From Chrysoporthe austroafricana (lineage: Eukaryota > Ascomycota > Sordariomycetes > Diaporthales > Cryphonectriaceae), in assembly GCA_001051155.2 (NCBI GenBank), contig JYIP02000005.1, forward strand, positions 4,588,001 to 4,652,000: a stretch of DNA of 64,000 nucleotides, written 5' to 3'. A program made the position numbers and the translations under genes. Below the pieces are notes generated by a model. The model saw only the letters and a list, made by a program, of their open reading frames with translations. It did not search any database and was not told the DNA's origin. This document shows, piece by piece, positions 60,601 to 64,000 of this stretch. How positions within the stretch are numbered: the stretch's first letter is position 1; each line of letters opens with the position of its first letter.

Positions 60601-63600
60601 TCGAACAGGGCCCAGTTTGGTGGAGGCATGCCAGTCTGGGGCGGGGTCCCTTTGCCAGGGTCGGAACCTCCCTGCGTGCTGCCAGTGTTGGTGTGTCGGA
60701 GGGACGCGACATCTGGAGACGGGCTGCCTCCCTCGCTTCCTTCGTTTGGCGAGGAGATGGGCTGGGCAGCTGAGCCGTGCAGAGTGTCGTTGAGCGAGAA
60801 GCTACTGAGCATGTGTGCTAAGGTATCGCTGCCGCCACTGTCACTGCGGTGGCCGCTGGATATACGGCGTGGCTCATGCTGGGCAGCAGGGCCCAGGCTG
60901 AAGTACGAAGGCTGCCCAAGATTGACACCGAAATCGTTTGGGGTCATCTGTGGTGTCAATGTAGGGGAGTGACGGTTTGGTAGGTGAACGTCGAGCGAAG
61001 CCGATCGTGATGCCGACGATCCAACAGATAGTGCTCTGGCGAAAGGGCCGGTCTTGAGCAGGTCGGGCGCTGGCTCGCTTGTACCAGCGCGTAAGGCGCG
61101 ATTCTGCCGCCCAACGAGTCCCATACGCGAAAGACCGAAGTCTGTGAGCTTCAGATGACCTTTCTGGTCGATAAGGAGGTTATCAGGCTTCAAGTCTCGA
61201 TGAACGATACCTCGGCTATGGAGGTGTTCGACGCCTAGGACTACCTCACCCAAGTATTTTTGGACCCAATCCTCGGGTAGGCCGCCAAGAACCTTGATCA
61301 ACGACGCGCAGTCACCGCCATTGAGGTATTCCATCACCAGATATAGGTAGTCCTTGCTGGAAAATGTCCAGTATAGCTTCGCAACGAAGTCGCTTTCGCC
61401 CTGCCACATCATGATCGCCCGCTCAGCCTTGACGTTGGTGACTTGATTCTTGGCTACCATGTCTGCCTTCTTCAGGACCTTGATGGCAAAATACTCGCCG
61501 GTCGACTTTTTCTTCGAGAGGTACACGCTACCAAAAGCTCCTTTGCTGATGGGTTTGATGACCTCGAAATCTTTGATCGACGGAGGGACTGCACGCGCAA
61601 GGGGTTGCTGTGCAACCCCGTTCAGCCGTGGAGATGGCGGAAGCTTGACGTTCTCGCCAGTCGACGATGATATTGCTGCCGAGGATTGTCTCCGGTGATG
61701 GTGGTGGTGGTGATGGTGATTGTTGTTGTGGTGGGGAGGGGCAGCGATCGGAGAGCTGAATTCGCTATTGGCAAGCTTGGGTGAGGGCTCCGGAGAAGCG
61801 AGTCCGTCAGGAAACCCCATACTTCGAGGTTTGGTGATTCTCAAAGGGGAGGAGGGCTGCTGAGGGCCTCTCGAGGGAGACTCCTGCCTGATCGGCGAGA
61901 TAGTACCCGGCAGAATCCAGCTTCGTCGATTGTGGGATCGAGAGCTTGCCTGTCTCCTCAGATCCCCAAACTCGGAAATTGGCGACTCTGTTCGTGGGGG
62001 AGGCCGCGAAGCTACCGAGGATGATCTGACGCTACCCTCGCTTTCTGCCGTGTCACTCTCGAGCAACATTGACCCTCGTCGCGACTCCCTTGAGTTCTGT
62101 CCAAGGACATTTGCTAGGCCATGGTGTGACCGAGGCGTCGGGCATTCTTTTGGACTGTTGGACCTTGTCGAGCCGATGGCTGCTGAAAAGCGCCGCTTCT
62201 CTCGATCATCGCTCAAGTTTGCCTTCTCCAAAGCAAGAGCGAGAGATGGTCCTCCGTCGTACGAGGCAGGGAATATTCCCTCCTCATCAGGAGGATCGTC
62301 TGGTGCAGGATTGGTCTCGTTGTCCTCTTCGGTGTCCTCTTCGACGTCGTCATCAGACTCGGTCGAATCGCTCAATCGGCCTGAGGCGATACGGGCAGCT
62401 CGTTGCATCGCATCCTCGATGCAATCCTGCACCTTGATGGCAAACTCTACGCGGATGCGCTCAGCGTATTCTATGACTTTCCTATGGCGAAATACTGCAT
62501 CGACCTTGGTCTTTGCAATCCTCTCCGTATCAGCACATAGAAGGGCCAACCCCTGCTCCTGCTCCAGCGTGTTGGTGCTCGGAGACTGCCACTGGAGGAC
62601 TTGTGATATCCGAGACTCGGATTGTGGCGACTGGGTGCGGAACTCGCCTGGGGCCTGCGTCGAGGAGTCTTTGATGGCCGGCGTGCTGATCTCCATAGCT
62701 GTGTCGCAGAGATCCAACAGGAGTTCGACAATCCTGGCCTGGGGCCTCCTGATAGCGAATGACCTCGCTCTCGAGTGACCAAAGCCAGTAGACCTGTCGC
62801 GGGAGCGGGCACTGCCGGCCGTAGGTGAGGCGGTCCCGGGCGACGAGGAGCTGGAGGGCGGTGGGCCGATGACCATGCCCTTATACTCGGCGAAAGGCAG
62901 CGCTGGCTGATCACCCGTGAGGGAGCGGCTCTTCCGGGCCTCCAGAGCATCAAGGACCTTGACAATAGCATGGCGATGCTCGGCCAGGCCCTCCTGGGCC
63001 ATCTGGACCTCCATCTCCGCCTGGTGCTCTTGTAAACAGAGATCTGTATGCTTTTCAAACCACCAACAAGGAATCTGGCGCTCGCAGATTCGGCAGAGAA
63101 GTGTCGACGGAGGCGCATGGTCGACGGAATCTTCGCTGCCCGCCTCGGCCAGGTGCGTCAGGTAGCTGGCTAGAACCTCGGCACCGGAGCCGAGGGAATC
63201 GACGAGCTCCGAGTCCAGGTCGATCTTGATCTCTCGAGGAGCCACCCACGGGCGGATCATCCACATGGTCTGCATACCTCAGTTAGCTGTGTCGGCCGGA
63301 ACCGTCGACTCCCGACCCTCGAGACTTACGTGACTCTCCCCGCCAGTGTCGTGGACCATGATGCCCTGCGCCTCGAGATCGACCACCTGGGGCTCTGCGT
63401 ATGGGTCCTCCTCGGTTCCCGGCTCCTTCGCCGGCTGCAGCTCTGCCTCTCGCTCTGTGCTTGTCTCCTGGTTCGCGTCTCCCTCCTGGGCGTCCCCTGT
63501 GCCCTCATCCGGCGCGAGGAGTTTGGACTGCGGGCCGAGCTTGACTGAAAACCGGATGAACTGGCTCCGAGAGTCGTCCCCCTTCATGGAGTCGACAACA

Positions 63601-63887
63601 TCTGTAAAGATGGAGGTAGGCTCGCTAACGACAACACTGGAGATCGGCTTGCCCTGGACATCGTCCGGAGAGGTGCCGATGACGTCGACCCAGGAGGGGC
63701 TGACCCATCGCACGGTGCCATTGAGGTTCAGGTCGACAATCACGTTGAGTGTTTGTTCGGCGGCCTCCCTGAGATCCTCCCTCTCCTCCCGAATGTCTTG
63801 ACTAAGGGTCCTCTCCATGACGCCGGCCGTCTGGGCACGCAGCGACATCACCGCCGGCGAGGCTGGCTTGTTCGGATCTGAGTCCAT
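57681..63887 (-). CDS. RIM15: PAS-kinase-receiver protein kinase Rim15 (Greatwall class)
   Basis: Exons 63887-63330 and 63269-57681 with a 60-nt phase-0 intron (donor GTAAGT, acceptor TGCAG), 2048 residues. Domains in order: PAS, about 40-115 (TLNVIVDLNLNGTVRWVSPSW); a zinc finger with C245, C248, H260, C264; a long Ser-rich region; a Ser/Thr kinase from about 755 (GAFGSVY, Lys783, HRDLKPDN with Asp878, DFG at 896); an insert of about 180 residues before the activation segment FVGTPDYLAPE (about 1085); an AGC-type C-tail; and a receiver domain, about 1560-1665. Rim15 carries nutrient and stress signals from TOR/PKA into quiescence through endosulfine phosphorylation; the long kinase insert is typical of the Greatwall class. 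The receiver keeps E1566/D1567, T1642 and K1660 but has E1611 where the phospho-Asp belongs. ATG at 63887 is the first in-frame ATG after an upstream stop. Confidence 0.96.
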
Positions 63888-63931
63888 CGGGGCTGGAGTG
63901 TGGGAGACACGGCCAACATGGACGAGCTCAT
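63848..63931 (-). promoter_or_regulatory. Upstream ORF overlapping the RIM15 start
   Basis: On the minus strand an out-of-frame ATG at 63931 opens a 27-codon frame that ends at TGA 63850-63848, past the RIM15 start codon at 63887. If transcription begins upstream of it, ribosomes starting there would bypass the main start, so it could lower RIM15 translation. Whether it lies in the transcript cannot be judged because the promoter runs off the window. Confidence 0.4.
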
Positions 63932-64000
63932 CTGCGGTTGCGCGACAGGGCCAATGGACAGCAATCTGTCAGAACTCCGCCGCGTCTGTCGTGTGTATAG
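63888..64000. other. RIM15 5' flank (truncated by the window edge)
   Basis: Leader or promoter of the kinase gene. An in-frame TGA lies within a CTGACAG, which could also be an intron acceptor, so an additional upstream exon outside the window cannot be excluded. Confidence 0.5.

Overview
The window is nuclear DNA of a filamentous ascomycete (Pezizomycotina, most likely Sordariomycetes). It is GC-rich. Most genes have one or two introns, usually 60-130 nt, with GT(A/G)NGT-type donors and CTRAC-type branch sites. The recognisable proteins are typical fungal ones. No bacterial-style operons, tRNA or rRNA genes or CRISPR arrays were seen. There are four single Ns (1998, 11995, 14239, 18815), so this is a draft assembly.

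Layout. 1-11 kb is gene-dense: the 3' part of a type II membrane glycosyltransferase of the FUT8-like fold (+), CYP51 sterol 14-alpha-demethylase (+), a DUF3074 START-like protein (+) and a secreted type-B carboxylesterase (-). 11-15.5 kb is gene-free and rich in microsatellites and homopolymers. 15.5-17.8 kb holds a homeodomain transcription factor (-). 17.8-29.4 kb is an unusually long stretch with no supportable gene. 29.4-30.4 kb holds an unrecognised gene (-) inside an AT-rich island spanning about 28.0-31.8 kb. 32.5-40.1 kb is a housekeeping cluster: a HAD phosphatase of the glycerol-phosphatase type (-) diverging from the GTPase NUG1 (+), which converges on the exosome nuclease DIS3 (-). 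40.1-51.2 kb is again gene-free. 51.2-53.7 kb holds an RSC7/SWP82-type chromatin-remodelling subunit (+). 57.7-63.9 kb holds the very large kinase RIM15 (PAS, zinc finger, kinase and receiver domains) (-).

Functional links are loose, as usual in fungi. NUG1 (60S maturation and export) and DIS3 (rRNA processing and RNA decay) both serve ribosome biogenesis and lie tail to tail. CYP51 is in the ergosterol pathway. RIM15 is the nutrient and stress kinase of the Greatwall class. I found no convincing undescribed multi-gene system. The points most worth a second look are an exact 11-bp tandem repeat upstream of CYP51, a glutamate in place of the phospho-aspartate in the RIM15 receiver domain, the orphan spliced gene in the AT-rich island, two long gene-free tracts, and single-N joins flanked by error-rich duplicate copies that are probably assembly artefacts.
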